A stretch of DNA of 39,790 nt, from positions 1 to 39,790 of the forward strand of contig DCJC01000065.1 in the NCBI GenBank assembly GCA_002317355.1, in the 5' to 3' direction. Position 1 is the stretch's first letter. Every line of letters starts with the position of its first letter. This stretch comes from Prevotellaceae bacterium UBA1710 (GTDB lineage Bacteria; Bacteroidota; Bacteroidia; Bacteroidales; Bacteroidaceae). The notes under the pieces were generated by a model. That model was not told the origin of the DNA. It saw nothing but the letters and a program-made list of their open reading frames with translations, and did no database searches. This document shows positions 39,771-39,790 of the stretch, in pieces. The translations under genes were made by a program, and so were the position numbers.

Positions 39771-39790
39771 GCACCCTTAGCTCAGTTGGT
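39771..39790 (+). tRNA. 5' end of a tRNA gene (cut by the window edge)
   Basis: GCACCCTTAGCTCAGTTGGT gives the acceptor strand and D-arm start of a tRNA. The sequence is like that of tRNA-Lys in Bacteroidetes, but the anticodon is outside the window. Confidence 0.75.

Overview
The window is chromosomal DNA of a Bacteroidales bacterium, most likely a Prevotellaceae species (Prevotella/Segatella type). The evidence is Bacteroidetes-type promoters (TAnnTTTG at -7 with a TTG/TTTG element about 20 bp upstream), few Shine-Dalgarno sequences, a CarboxypepD_reg TonB-dependent receptor, a DUF4270 lipoprotein, a type B T9SS sorting domain, and a methylmalonyl-CoA epimerase/decarboxylase operon. The species is inferred.

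From position 1 to about 23,340 lies one integrated mobile element. It carries a tyrosine integrase next to its left end and is bounded by a 314-bp imperfect direct repeat (1-314 and 23416-23729; 9 mismatches). Each repeat contains the 3' end of the same host gene, a terminator and the region upstream of an integrase. The right copy leads into the first 59 codons of a second, truncated integrase (23809-23988). The site has therefore been hit twice: a complete element sits in front of the decayed left arm of a related one.

Inside the element: (a) 400-5279, integrase, unknown proteins, an HTH protein and a RepA-like RecA-fold ATPase with a predicted N-terminal membrane helix. (b) 5280-7630, 71-bp direct repeats (origin candidate) next to a minus-strand archaeo-eukaryotic-type primase that is split by an in-frame amber codon. 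(c) 7631-9389, a largely non-coding, hairpin-rich block and a GP88-like protein. (d) 9684-12855, a small membrane protein, a DUF3871 protein, a DUF1071 single-strand annealing protein and a PD-(D/E)XK exonuclease, which together resemble a phage recombination module. (e) 12943-16852, a packed train of small overlapping genes around a serine recombinase. (f) 17123-17424, a promoter, structured gene-free RNA and terminator, which I read as an unassigned ncRNA gene. (g) 17581-20220, a cargo operon: M48 metalloprotease, zinc-ribbon/2-TM protein, DUF697-like membrane protein and a 48-aa membrane peptide, followed by a methyltransferase. (h) 21131-22873, a minus-strand unit with a GIY-YIG/NUMOD homing-type endonuclease. 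No relaxase, conjugation, capsid or packaging gene is recognisable, so the element looks like an integrating replicon or satellite that needs a helper.

Right of the element are a scar zone with a 42-bp perfect palindrome inside GTCATTA-type inverted repeats and a frameshifted gene remnant, and then ordinary chromosome: VanZ-like protein, TonB receptor, methylmalonyl-CoA epimerase, decarboxylase alpha, small subunit and biotin carrier, a GT5-like half protein plus DUF4270 lipoprotein, uvrA (minus), a T9SS-sorted protein (minus), a LysM/periplasmic-binding protein, a PorT-like barrel and the first 20 nt of a tRNA.

Main second-look items: the candidate ncRNA at 17157-17424; the protease/membrane-protein cargo operon next to it; concerted base changes in all three repeats of the two att regions; a family of long intergenic hairpins without U-tracts placed 15-20 nt before start codons; and the amber codon in the primase.
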